DNA from: JAVBNC01 sp031551765
GTDB taxonomy: Bacteria; Desulfobacterota; Desulfovibrionia; Desulfovibrionales; Desulfovibrionaceae
Direction of reading: 5' to 3'
Length of the DNA stretch: 40,315 nucleotides
Assembly (NCBI GenBank): GCA_031551765.1
Contig: JAVBNC010000160.1
Coordinates: 1 to 40,315, forward strand
Shown piece by piece: positions 23,758 through 32,191 of the stretch. The translations under genes and the position numbers were made by a program. Position 1 is the stretch's first letter. Each line of letters starts with the position of its first letter. Below the pieces are notes generated by a model. It was not told the origin of the DNA and did not search any database. It saw nothing but the letters and a program-made list of their open reading frames with translations.

Positions 23758-24687
23758 TTATTTCTTCTGGGCAAGAACTTTGGAACGTTCTTCTATATAT
23801 TGAATGGTTCTTTCTGGGATTGGAACAGAAATATATTTTTCCCTTAGCAAGTGCAGGGCCGGACCAAAAGAATCTTCTATTTCATCTTTGTATTTACGTA
23901 TTATTTCCGAAAGATATATTTCATGCTTAAGAAGAACACCTATCATATAGACAAAAGATTTGTTTTCAGAGTAGGATAGTTGTTTTTCGCCATCAAGCGA
24001 GCATATCGCCGCTTTTGTCCCATCAACGGCAAGAGTGATATAGCTTTCTCCCTTCCCTATTCCGACGCCTGACCCCTCGTGTAAAAAAATACGGCTTTTT
24101 TGCCCGTAATCAGGCAGGGCCACAGTATCAACAAAGGCGATGACAAACACATTCACCCCTTGAGAAGATTTTTTTTGCAATAACTTTCTATATGGTTCTA
24201 TTTGCGATGTTGAGCCTTTTATCCAAATGTATGTATCAGCATCATTAATTATATCAATAAATTTTTTACCTACAGACTCTTCTCCAGTATGTACCCACAC
24301 ATATTCTTCATCGTTATTTTTTATTTTTAATAAATCAAGCTCTGTTATTACTTTTGTACATAACGATGTAATACTTGATGAAATATCATTAAATACCTCT
24401 GCTGGACTTGCAGGAACATAACGCCTAGGCTTATCAGAAACCGGTAATATGGCTTTCTTTTTTACCAAGTTATTCACAACGGTATACATATTTGCTCTTG
24501 GCAACGCGGCAATTTTTGCAAGCTCATACGCTGTCGCAGGGCTACATTGCAGTAACGCCAGATACGCTTTTGCTTCATAGTCGCTGAACCCTAATGCCTG
24601 CATCTGGGAAATCAATTCTTTCTGGCCTGAGGTGAGCGTTGCCGCCGAGGCAGTTTCACGAGGAGAATGAGGAGTGGTCTGGGACAT
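23758..24687 (-). CDS. TrmB-family transcriptional regulator
   Basis: The 309-residue protein has the TrmB-type winged helix at about residues 25-95: MQALGFSDYEAKAYLALLQ, SPATAYELAKIAALPRANMY (recognition helix), VVNNLVKKKAILPV. Then comes a coiled linker and an effector domain of PLD-like fold, as in TrmB-like sugar sensors (VWVHTGEESVGKKFIDIIND, WIKGSTSQIEPYRKLL). TrmB proteins are common in archaea and less common in Desulfovibrionaceae. The gene is much more AT-rich than the flanking genes, a sign of transfer. The ATG has AGGA 6 bases upstream. It is the only regulator beside the transporter-oxidoreductase operon and is its likely controller, with the inverted repeat at 35007-35039 a possible target. 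Confidence 0.85.
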   Translation of the reverse strand: MSQTTPHSPRETASAATLTSGQKELISQMQALGFSDYEAKAYLALLQCSPATAYELAKIAALPRANMYTVVNNLVKKKAILPVSDKPRRYVPASPAEVFNDISSSITSLCTKVITELDLLKIKNNDEEYVWVHTGEESVGKKFIDIINDADTYIWIKGSTSQIEPYRKLLQKKSSQGVNVFVIAFVDTVALPDYGQKSRIFLHEGSGVGIGKGESYITLAVDGTKAAICSLDGEKQLSYSENKSFVYMIGVLLKHEIYLSEIIRKYKDEIEDSFGPALHLLREKYISVPIPERTIQYIEERSKVLAQKK

Positions 24688-25098
24688 ACAATTCCTGACA
24701 TTTCTGACTGTTTTTACATGCCCCGCAGGGAGCCTCGTTTTGGCGAAACCTGTTCTCCGGGAACACCCAAGGCATCACGCCGCGTGAATCTGCCGCGCAG
24801 CCTGCGGCTTACGCAGCCGTTATTGCTTGAGCGCATGTTTTTTGCGTGTTTCGCAAAACGACCGTATCCGGAACACTAATTTTTTGCCTGTCGAGATAAA
24901 TCTACTGATTTATTGCTGCAGTATGTGCAATTACGTTTTTCCGATATCGAAAAATAGTAAAAAAATATTCTAATGTCCACAAAGAACGAGAGCTACAGGC
25001 CTTGCCACGCAGCACTCTCATTTACTAAACGAATAACACAAAGAAGCCGCAACGGCCTTGCGCGACACCGCTGCGGCTTCTTTCAAGCCCCCCCGCGC
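24688..25098. other. Gene-free AT-rich spacer upstream of trmB-like gene
   Basis: I see no gene in these 411 bases. They hold small hairpins (TTTTGCG/CGCAAAA at 24840-24858; CTGCG/CGCAG near 24803), an AT-rich near-palindrome around CGATATCG (24936-24955) that could be an operator, and the terminator at 25040-25083. No convincing -35/-10 pair for the leftward regulator gene was found. Confidence 0.5.
25040..25083. terminator. Terminator of the transporter-oxidoreductase operon
   Basis: AAAGAAGCCGCA (25040-25051) pairs perfectly with TGCGGCTTCTTT (25072-25083), a 12-bp stem, 15 bases past the last gene of the operon. The A/T ends suit termination from either side. Confidence 0.85.
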
Positions 25099-26703
25099 CT
25101 ACCGGACAAGATAGGGCATTTGCACGATGAGCGCTTTTTGCGGGCAGTCTATTTCGCACGGCAAACAGAACCAGCAGGTCTTGTTCGCCTCGTATGCGCG
25201 GCCGCATGACAGACAACGCGCCGCTTCAGCACGGGCTCTTTCGTTCAGCAGCGCAAGCTCCACTTCGGTTTCCAAATTCCTGGAGACAGTGGAAATTCGC
25301 TCAAGATGGCCGCGAGCAATCCCATTGGAACGCTCCGGCACGCTTTCATACTCGTGGACCTTCCCGCTTTCCACCCACTCGTCCACGACCAGCGGAAACT
25401 TGCCCAACAACATCCTGTCTATGCTGTAAGCGGCTTTTTTCCCTGAGGCCATGGCATGCACTATGGAAGAAGCCCCGTCAGCGCAATCGCCCGCGACAAA
25501 CACATTATCCATGCCTTGCAGCTGACCAGTCCGCTCCTGCCCGGCGATCAGGCGCTTGTTCGTGAACGGCACAGGGCCTATCGCGTCTCCCAGTTTCTGC
25601 CCGATGGCAAACACAAGCATCTCTGTCTGCAGAAACCTGCAAGTTTCCGGATCAAGCTCGGGGGCGAACTCCCCTTTCTTGTTGAACACCGCAAGGCAGC
25701 GCCTCAGGGCCAGGGTGAGCTTGTCCTTTTCCGGCAGAATACCTTCGACCGCCCAGCGGGTATCGAGAACGATGCCTTCCTCGACTGCCTCATCGCGGTC
25801 AATTTCTGTTATGGGCATATCGTCGGGAGCTTCAAGGGCTATCACCCGGACTTCCGGCACGCCGAGTTTTTTCAAGGTGAGCGCCACGTCCATAGCTGTG
25901 GAACCGCCGCCAACAACCGCCGCGGACTGCACCCGGGGCGTAAGCGTCCTTTCCTTTGCCGCCCGCAGTATACTCAGGGCGTCATGAACCCCGGCCGAGT
26001 CCACTCCGGGGATTACCGGCCGAATGGCATCCCACAAGCCAACCGCCAGCAAAACGGCATCATACTCGGCCCGCAAAGGCTCCAAAGCCAACTCCTTCCC
26101 CAGGCGCTGACCCGTGACTATCCGCACGCCAAGGTCTGTCACCTGACGCAGGCCTTCATCCACCACCGCCTCCGGCAGACGGTATGACGGCGCGCCGTAG
26201 CGCAGCATGCCGCCGGCTTTTGGCGATGCTTCATAAACGGTGACCGCGTGGCCGGCGGCGGCCAAATCGTGCGCGGCCATCAGGCCCGCCGGTCCGGAAC
26301 CCACCACAGCGACGCGTTTTCCCGTGCCGGCTGCCGCTTTTTCAGTGGGTGAGTCCACAATGGCGGGATGGGCGTCGGCAAGATAGCGTTTGACCGCGCG
26401 GATATGGACAGCGCCATCATGGCAGTTACGCTCCCGCTCGCAAACGGCTTCGCACGGATGACTGCACACCCTGCCAAGAATGGCGCCGAAGGGCGTATGC
26501 TTACGCAGCTCCGTAGCGGCCTCTTCCCCCTTATCCATGGACAGCAACCGCAGATATCCCTGACAATTCAAGTTGAGAGGGCAGGCCTGGACGCACGGAG
26601 CGACGGAAAGACGCAGATTGTCCATAATGCACCGGTCCACGCAAGTGCCGCAAGCGACGCATTTATCCCGGTCCACAGCGATATTTACATTGGAAATTCT
26701 CAT
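25099..26703 (-). CDS. GltD-like NAD(P)H oxidoreductase with Fe-S domains at both ends
   Basis: The 534-residue protein has a [4Fe-4S] motif at once (CVACGTCVDRC, Cys15-25), then the GltD N-terminal double-cluster region (Cys37, 41, 47, 80, 84, 88, 94). The FAD Rossmann motif is VAVVGSGPAGLMAA (131-144), the NAD(P) motif AVVGGGSTAMDVA (262-274), and the late FAD motif MDNVFVAGDCADGAS. A C-terminal ferredoxin-like stretch has CLSCGR and CWFCLPCEIDCP (Cys497-520). It is longer than GltD (about 480) and no large glutamate synthase subunit is nearby. It should move electrons between NAD(P)H and Fe-S clusters, probably to or from the AprA-like flavoprotein, whose stop codon overlaps its ATG (ATGA). 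The start at 26703 follows from that overlap. Confidence 0.87.
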   Translation of the reverse strand: MRISNVNIAVDRDKCVACGTCVDRCIMDNLRLSVAPCVQACPLNLNCQGYLRLLSMDKGEEAATELRKHTPFGAILGRVCSHPCEAVCERERNCHDGAVHIRAVKRYLADAHPAIVDSPTEKAAAGTGKRVAVVGSGPAGLMAAHDLAAAGHAVTVYEASPKAGGMLRYGAPSYRLPEAVVDEGLRQVTDLGVRIVTGQRLGKELALEPLRAEYDAVLLAVGLWDAIRPVIPGVDSAGVHDALSILRAAKERTLTPRVQSAAVVGGGSTAMDVALTLKKLGVPEVRVIALEAPDDMPITEIDRDEAVEEGIVLDTRWAVEGILPEKDKLTLALRRCLAVFNKKGEFAPELDPETCRFLQTEMLVFAIGQKLGDAIGPVPFTNKRLIAGQERTGQLQGMDNVFVAGDCADGASSIVHAMASGKKAAYSIDRMLLGKFPLVVDEWVESGKVHEYESVPERSNGIARGHLERISTVSRNLETEVELALLNERARAEAARCLSCGRAYEANKTCWFCLPCEIDCPQKALIVQMPYLVR

Positions 26704-28367
26704 AATACCACTTCCTCCTCCGGGGTATTTTGGACCCGCACCTTGGCCGGGACAATCGCATTGTCTTTTTCCGCTTTTTTCAAAACCACATGGCATTGCC
26801 AGTTCGCGTCATCGCGCTCCGGGAAATCCACGCGCCTGTGCGCGCCTCCCCAGCGGCTCTCCTCACGAAAAACGGCCGCCGTGGCCGAAAAATCCGCGGA
26901 CCTGATAATGTTTCCAACTTCATACAAGCGAGCAAGGTCATGCCCGTTCTGGACCAAAGCGTTTTTATACAAATCGTCCTTCAAGACTTCCGACCACTCC
27001 AGCCAGCGGGAAAGTTTCAGATGGTTCTTAGGCGAGGTGGTGTAGTCTCCGATCAACCTTCTAACTTTATGTTCAAGATCCGGAATGGGGATATCACCCC
27101 GCAGATTCAGCCTGCGCTCATGCTCCGTCAGGAAACTCTCGATCGCTTGCCCATCAAGTTCGGGCATGGCATGCGTTGCCGCGAACTCCACAGCCTGTTC
27201 ACCCGCTATCTCACCAAAGACAAAGGCGCCGCTCAAATGCTGCTGCGGCACGCACGACACGTCGCCGGCAGCGTAAAGGCCTGGAACACCGGTTTCCGCC
27301 TTTTCATTGATGCGGATGCCGGACAACCCGTGCCCGCCGCAAAGTTGGCATTCCGTGGGCCACAGTTCGATATCGTTCTTGCGGAAATCAATGCGCCGCC
27401 CGGCGAAAAACCGCTCTTGCACGGGGCGCTCGGTGGAAAAAAGGATATCTTCAATTTCTTTGATGGTCGCTTCGGGCAGGTGGCTTAAGCGGATACGCAA
27501 GGGATAATTGCCCTTTTCGAAAACCGCCTGCATGCCGCTACGCTGTCCAACCTCATTTTCCATGAGAATATTGTCGAAAATATCCAGCACCCTGCCGCCC
27601 CTGGTTACCGTTATGGCTAAAAGGGGCATGCTGGCATCTTTTATCAGCATGGTCGTCCGCGTATACTCCATCCCCGTGAGGCCGGCCCCGGCGTCAAAGG
27701 CCGCGGCGTAGCCGTCCCCCGTGTTGCCGGGGAAGTCGAACAGTCCGTACTCATAGTCTGAGGCGGGCAAGGAGTAGCGGGCCGTGCCGCCGTTGCATAT
27801 GAGCACGGACTTGGCCCGGCAGACCGTGACACGGCCGGAACGGGTGTTGAACCCAACGGCTCCGGCGATACGGGCGCCGTCTTTAAGCAGCTTCGCGACC
27901 ATGGTCCTGTTGATGGAGACAGCGCCCAACTCTGTGGCCCGCTTGGCAATCATGATTTTCAGGTCCGGCTCTTCCATGCAGGCCTGGAATTCGCCTTTCA
28001 CATGATACTTCAGCGTTTTGACCAAGCCGTTTTCATCCTTGGGGAAACACACGCCCCAAGTTTCAAGCTTTTTGAGCAGCTCAAAGGCCCTGTCAGCCAT
28101 AATAAAGCTTGGCCCGTAGTCGCAAACGCCCTGTGAACTTTCCTGAATGGCTTCCACATACATTTGCGCTGTGGACTTTCCAGGAATAGCCACAATATTT
28201 AACGCATCCATGCCGCGCGCAATGGACCCGCCGTACTTGAGATCGCTTTTTTCAAAAATTACAACCTTCAATTTTGGATTTTTTTCCAATGCCCTGATGG
28301 CCGCCATACACCCGGCGCTTCCTCCGCCAATAATAAGGAAGTCAGCATCAATGCGTTCATACTGCAT
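26700..28367 (-). CDS. AprA/FrdA-like FAD flavoprotein of unknown substrate
   Basis: The 555-residue protein is in the fumarate reductase/succinate dehydrogenase/APS reductase flavoprotein family. FAD motif: FLIIGGGSAGCMAAIRALE (10-28). The KYGGSIARGMDALN segment (44-57) and LCGGHGLSGI (342-351, His346) resemble APS reductase alpha (AprA) more than FrdA. GLYAAGD (363-369) closes the FAD site. There is no signal peptide or heme motif, so it is cytoplasmic, unlike secreted urocanate or cinnamate reductases. No AprB-type ferredoxin gene is adjacent; the Fe-S domains of the GltD-like neighbour may replace it. Redox chemistry on the imported compound, for example enoate reduction, is an inference. 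AAGGA lies 8 bases before the ATG; a possible internal promoter precedes it. Confidence 0.85.
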   Translation of the reverse strand: MQYERIDADFLIIGGGSAGCMAAIRALEKNPKLKVVIFEKSDLKYGGSIARGMDALNIVAIPGKSTAQMYVEAIQESSQGVCDYGPSFIMADRAFELLKKLETWGVCFPKDENGLVKTLKYHVKGEFQACMEEPDLKIMIAKRATELGAVSINRTMVAKLLKDGARIAGAVGFNTRSGRVTVCRAKSVLICNGGTARYSLPASDYEYGLFDFPGNTGDGYAAAFDAGAGLTGMEYTRTTMLIKDASMPLLAITVTRGGRVLDIFDNILMENEVGQRSGMQAVFEKGNYPLRIRLSHLPEATIKEIEDILFSTERPVQERFFAGRRIDFRKNDIELWPTECQLCGGHGLSGIRINEKAETGVPGLYAAGDVSCVPQQHLSGAFVFGEIAGEQAVEFAATHAMPELDGQAIESFLTEHERRLNLRGDIPIPDLEHKVRRLIGDYTTSPKNHLKLSRWLEWSEVLKDDLYKNALVQNGHDLARLYEVGNIIRSADFSATAAVFREESRWGGAHRRVDFPERDDANWQCHVVLKKAEKDNAIVPAKVRVQNTPEEEVVL

Positions 28368-28404
28368 ACGACAATCCTTTTGCGTTAGAGTGATTACGTA
28401 TCGT

Positions 28405-28433
28405 TCGTTATATTACTACAATACATATGACAA
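28405..28433 (-). promoter_or_regulatory. Candidate internal promoter before the AprA-like gene
   Basis: On the minus strand TTGTCA (28428-28433), a 17-base spacer and TAACGA (28405-28410) lie in the 74-base gap upstream of the flavoprotein gene. It would let the two oxidoreductase genes be expressed apart from the transporter. Confidence 0.35.
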
Positions 28434-28441
28434 TTCGACAG

Positions 28442-29068
28442 TTAAATATGCTCTAATGCATTATTACATTCGTTTTTTTCCAAATATGAAGAAATGAGAT
28501 CTATCGCTTTGTGGTGCGTTGCACTGTCAGGTGTATACACTTTAGCCATATGCCAGTAACCACGGCGTAGAATAATCACGCGCATGGAGGCGATATCTTG
28601 ATAGCGAGTAAGCTTTTCCCATGGAATATGGCGACTTCGTGTTCTATTCGCCACAATTTCCCCCACAACAGGATACGGCTTTATATGCAGCGGAAGCAGA
28701 TCATTTCGGTTGTCAAAACCCCGTATCCCTTCATAGTACAAACCTCCCGCGTCAAAATGGTATATTGCAAAGTATTTATTTCCGAATAACAGGAGTGATA
28801 TGCCAAAAAAACTCAGTATCAGCGCTGCAAATACAAACAATGATGCCCATAAGGACTGCATGACGTCCACCGTGTACAGCCCTCCTTCCGTCAACCATGC
28901 GCCGCAGACCAGTGTAATAAGCACTATTGAAGCGCCGCAGAAAGAAAACTGGAACCATTCAAGAACCAAAAAAGGATTCGTTCCCAAAGGGACAGCCACG
29001 CGCCAGCGTAATGTGCCGTGCTCTTCCCGAGGAGGATTCAAAACATCCGCAAGCGTTACGCCACTCAT
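28442..29068 (-). CDS. Small membrane protein with two TM segments and a cytoplasmic C-terminal domain
   Basis: I do not recognise a named family. The 208-residue protein has two closely spaced hydrophobic segments (FCGASIVLITLVCGAWL, and SLWASLFVFAALILSFFGIS). A soluble domain of about 100 residues follows, rich in beta-prone stretches (KYFAIYHFDAGGLYYEG, HIPWEKLTRYQDIASMRVII). This layout recalls YcxB-like or bacterial PH-domain membrane proteins, but that is only a shape resemblance. The ATG at 29068 has GGAG 5 bases upstream; the reading frame is open further up but overlaps the ATPase gene. Its position between transporter and redox genes suggests a part in the same process. Confidence 0.7.
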   Translation of the reverse strand: MSGVTLADVLNPPREEHGTLRWRVAVPLGTNPFLVLEWFQFSFCGASIVLITLVCGAWLTEGGLYTVDVMQSLWASLFVFAALILSFFGISLLLFGNKYFAIYHFDAGGLYYEGIRGFDNRNDLLPLHIKPYPVVGEIVANRTRSRHIPWEKLTRYQDIASMRVIILRRGYWHMAKVYTPDSATHHKAIDLISSYLEKNECNNALEHI

Positions 29069-29150
29069 ATGTGCTCCATAGACAAGCCCACGCACCCGGT
29101 TACACAAATGAAAATGAAGACAATGCCAGCATGTTTGGCCTGCACCACGG

Positions 29151-30167
29151 TTACGCAGGTGCCGCGGCGAGCGGTTTCTCACGTCCGGGGCGGACGCTTT
29201 CCGTTGCGGCAATGGGTCCTGGATAAAAGCACGCCAAAAAATGGCTTGGGCTTATTTCGCGCAATTCGGGCGTCTGTTGCGCGCACATGTCCCCACGTAC
29301 AGGACAGCGTCCGTAAAAGCGGCACCCGGCGGGAGGATTAATCGGGCTGGGGACGTCTCCTTCAAGAATAATTCTGTCTTGTCTGGGGGCGCCCACTTGC
29401 GGGATGGGAATGGCGGACAACAATGCTTGTGTATAGGGGTGCTGCGGGCGGGTGAATATTTCCAGATGGTCGGCGAGCTCAATCACTTTGCCCAGATACA
29501 TGACGGCAATGCGGTTTGAAATATGACGCACCACACTAAGGTCATGGGTAATGAACAAGTATGTGTACTGAAATTCATCCTTCAAATCCTGCAGCAAATT
29601 CAAAATCTGCGCCTGGATGCAGACATCCAGAGCGGAGACCGGTTCGTCCAGTACAATGAACTCGGGCTTCAGAGCGAGTGCACGCGCGATCCCGATGCGT
29701 TGCCGGCGGCCGCCGTCCAGTTCGTGCGGGAAAGAAGCGGCAAGGCGTTGCGCAAGGCCGACAGTATCCATGAGCTGCCGTACATGCGCTGAAAGAGATG
29801 CAGCGTCAGGATGCACGTTATGGATGCGCAAAGGCTCCGATATGAGTTGTTCGATGGAAAGGCGGGGGTTCAGCGATGAATACGGATCCTGAAAAACCAT
29901 CTGAGCTCGCGTCCGGAAGGCGCGTAACTCCTGTTTAGCGTAAGCGCAGATATTGTCCCCGCCGAACAGAACGGAACCACCGCTTGCCTCCAGCAGGCGG
30001 ATAACCACCCGCCCCAGCGTCGACTTGCCGCAGCCGGATTCTCCGACAAGCCCCAAGGTTTCCCCTTTCGCAATGACGATATTGACGTCATCCACCGCAT
30101 GAAGAGCCCCTTTGGGAGTGGAAAAGTACTTTTTCAAGCCTTTTATTTCTATCAGGACATTGTTCAT
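29151..30167 (-). CDS. Oligopeptide/dipeptide-type ABC transporter ATPase (DppF-like)
   Basis: This 338-residue ATPase has Walker A GESGCGKST, Q-loop MVFQDPYSSLNPR, Walker B FIVLDEPVSALD and the switch His in LFITHDLSVVRH. The ABC signature reads ELDGGRRQRI where most relatives have LSGGQRQRI. The C-terminal oligopeptide-type extension with CRFYGRCPVRGDMC is typical of DppF/OppF, where the cysteines can hold an Fe-S cluster. The ATG at 30167 begins MNNVLIEIKGLKKYF, 4 bases after the dppD-like stop. The operon context gives the pairing with the next ATPase; substrate unknown. Confidence 0.92.
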   Translation of the reverse strand: MNNVLIEIKGLKKYFSTPKGALHAVDDVNIVIAKGETLGLVGESGCGKSTLGRVVIRLLEASGGSVLFGGDNICAYAKQELRAFRTRAQMVFQDPYSSLNPRLSIEQLISEPLRIHNVHPDAASLSAHVRQLMDTVGLAQRLAASFPHELDGGRRQRIGIARALALKPEFIVLDEPVSALDVCIQAQILNLLQDLKDEFQYTYLFITHDLSVVRHISNRIAVMYLGKVIELADHLEIFTRPQHPYTQALLSAIPIPQVGAPRQDRIILEGDVPSPINPPAGCRFYGRCPVRGDMCAQQTPELREISPSHFLACFYPGPIAATESVRPGREKPLAAAPA

Positions 30168-30171
30168 GATT

Positions 30172-31173
30172 TTACCGTCCTCCTCTGGAGCCGGCCCCAT
30201 CCGTGACGTGTTTGCCGCAGGCGACAAAATGTCCGGGGCGCGCTTCTCTCATAAGCGGCTCGGTTTCCTCGCACGCAGGACAGGCATGTTCACATCGGGG
30301 GGCAAAGCAGCAGCCGGGGGGTAAATTAGCGGGATCCGGGGGCAGGCCCGGGATGGTGTGCAAGCGGGTTACATTTTTTACCAGACTGGGGATGGAGTTG
30401 AACAAGCCTTGGGTATAGGGATGCATCGGGTTGGTGTACAATGATTCGGCGGCGGCTTTTTCCACAATGCGGCCCGCATACATAATGGCCACGGTATCGC
30501 AAATTTCCGCGACCACGCCCAAGTCGTGCGAGATAAGTATTGTCGCTGTGTTGAACCGCTGCCGCAGATCCTTCATCAACTTAAGAACCTGCGCCTGAAT
30601 AGTCACATCAAGGGCCGTTGTAGGTTCATCGGCGATCAGCAACTGCGGGCTGCACGCCAAAGCAATGGCGATAACCACCCGCTGCTTCATACCGCCGCTG
30701 AACTGGTGGGGATACTCAGCCCCCCTCTCCGGGCGGATGCCCACCAGACTGAGCATGGTCAACGCTTTTTCCTGTGCTTCTTCAGCGGAAGTTTTCTGGT
30801 GCAGACGTATCATTTCCGCGATTTGTTCCTGCACCGAAAGCACAGGGTTCAGCGACGTCATGGGGTCCTGGAAAATCATCGCTATTTTTCCGCCGCGGAT
30901 ATGGCGCTTTTCTTCTTCCGACTTGAGAAGAATGTCTTCGTTTTGAAAGAGTATCTCGCCCCCGGTAACTTTTCCGGGAGGAGAGGCTATAAGCTGCATT
31001 ATCGCAAGGGCCGTGGTTGTTTTTCCCGCCCCGGTTTCCCCTACCAAACCCAGCACCTCACCCTTGGCAAGGTTGATAGTTAAGCCTTCAACGGCCTTTA
31101 CAAGGCCCGTGTCCGTGTGAAACTGCACCCGCAGATTCCGGATATCCAAAAGCGGCGTATTGTTGTCAGACAT
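30172..31173 (-). CDS. Oligopeptide/dipeptide-type ABC transporter ATPase (DppD-like)
   Basis: The 333-residue ATPase has Walker A GETGAGKTT, Q-loop MIFQDPMTSLNPV, signature FSGGMKQRV, Walker B LLIADEPTTALD and ILISHDLGVVAE. The C-terminal region with CCFAPRCEHACPAC is the oligopeptide-family extension and could ligate an Fe-S cluster. The ATG at 31173 (MSDNNTPLL) is supported by conservation starting soon after; upstream ATG/GTG codons are poorer choices. It forms the heterodimer with the DppF-like subunit at the inner face of the membrane. Confidence 0.92.
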   Translation of the reverse strand: MSDNNTPLLDIRNLRVQFHTDTGLVKAVEGLTINLAKGEVLGLVGETGAGKTTTALAIMQLIASPPGKVTGGEILFQNEDILLKSEEEKRHIRGGKIAMIFQDPMTSLNPVLSVQEQIAEMIRLHQKTSAEEAQEKALTMLSLVGIRPERGAEYPHQFSGGMKQRVVIAIALACSPQLLIADEPTTALDVTIQAQVLKLMKDLRQRFNTATILISHDLGVVAEICDTVAIMYAGRIVEKAAAESLYTNPMHPYTQGLFNSIPSLVKNVTRLHTIPGLPPDPANLPPGCCFAPRCEHACPACEETEPLMREARPGHFVACGKHVTDGAGSRGGR

Positions 31174-31241
31174 AGCCCACCCATGAATTTTCGATACGCA
31201 GTTGCCGGCATACCTGTTTGGCACGAAAGCCGGTTATCTTG

Positions 31242-32099
31242 TTATCGCTTCAGTTTGGGATCCATGGCGTCGCGCAGGCCGTCGCCAAGGAAATTAAGAG
31301 CCATAATGGTGATCATGATGGCCAAACCGGGAAATACAGTCATATAAGGATACTCACGGACATAGCCGCGGGCCGCGGCCAGCATGCCGCCCCACTCAGG
31401 AAAGGGAGGCTGGATGCCGAGCCCCAGGAAACTCAGGCTTGCCGCGGCCAGAATGGCCTGGGCCACGCGCAGCGTGGCTTGCACGATGATGGGGGCGCTA
31501 CAGTTCGGCAGAATGTGCCGGGTGATGATCCATGTGTCGGACGCGCCCATGCAATATGCGGCTTCAATATATTCCTGCCCTACAATGGATAGAACCGAGC
31601 CGCGCACAACACGGGCGAAAGTAGGCAGCGCCGCGACACCCACAGCGATGGTCAAATTGAGCAGCCCCGGCCCCAGGGCGGCGGCAATGGCAATGGCCAG
31701 CAAAATCTGCGGGATGGAAAGTAAAATATCCATGACCCGCATGATGACGCCGTCAACGCGCCCCCCGTAGTAGCCGGCAATGGCTCCCATCACTCCCCCG
31801 CCCATCATGGCGAGCCCCACGGCGAAAATGCCCACCTGCAACGATACCTGGGCGCCGTAAATAATACGGCTCAAAATATCGCGGCCAAAGTCATCCGTTC
31901 CCAACGGGTGTTTCCAGCTTGGCGGTTCAAAGGACTCCAACAAGTCCTGACTGGCAAAATGATAGGGCGCGAGCTTGGTGGCAAATACCGCCGTCAAAAT
32001 AAGAACAATCAAAATTACCAGGCCGCAGATCGCCAGTTTGTTCCGGCAAAGGCGGACCACGGTTAAATGCATGCTGCTGTTTTTCTGAAACCAGGTCAT
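31242..32099 (-). CDS. ABC transporter permease (DppC-like)
   Basis: The 285-residue inner-membrane permease begins with one hydrophobic helix (ICGLVILIVLILTAVFA), then HPLGTDDFGRDILSRIIYGAQVS, diagnostic for DppC/OppC. The EAA coupling loop reads EYIEAAYCMGASDTWIITRH. About six membrane segments are visible. The ATG at 32099 has GGGAGGA 5 bases upstream. The gene lies 92 bases downstream of the dppB-like gene. Confidence 0.92.
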   Translation of the reverse strand: MTWFQKNSSMHLTVVRLCRNKLAICGLVILIVLILTAVFATKLAPYHFASQDLLESFEPPSWKHPLGTDDFGRDILSRIIYGAQVSLQVGIFAVGLAMMGGGVMGAIAGYYGGRVDGVIMRVMDILLSIPQILLAIAIAAALGPGLLNLTIAVGVAALPTFARVVRGSVLSIVGQEYIEAAYCMGASDTWIITRHILPNCSAPIIVQATLRVAQAILAAASLSFLGLGIQPPFPEWGGMLAAARGYVREYPYMTVFPGLAIMITIMALNFLGDGLRDAMDPKLKR

Positions 32100-32191
32100 A
32101 CATCCTCCCGAGTACCGGAGTAAAAACCCCGCGTTACAGGAAAAGCGTTTCCTTGAAGCCGCGCGAAACAGCGCCGCCACCTGCCGCGGCA

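Noticed and set aside
24667..24879. Small open frame in the spacer upstream of the trmB-like gene
   Set aside because: Basic, low-complexity translation overlapping the regulator's start; no ribosome site.
24936..24955. AT-rich near-palindrome around CGATATCG as TrmB operator
   Set aside because: It is about 250 bases from the regulator start, has no associated promoter that I can see, and does not resemble the inverted repeat at 35007-35039.
26700..28367. Calling the flavoprotein APS reductase (aprA)
   Set aside because: At 555 residues it is shorter than AprA (about 650), with no aprB beside it; only the motif style is AprA-like.
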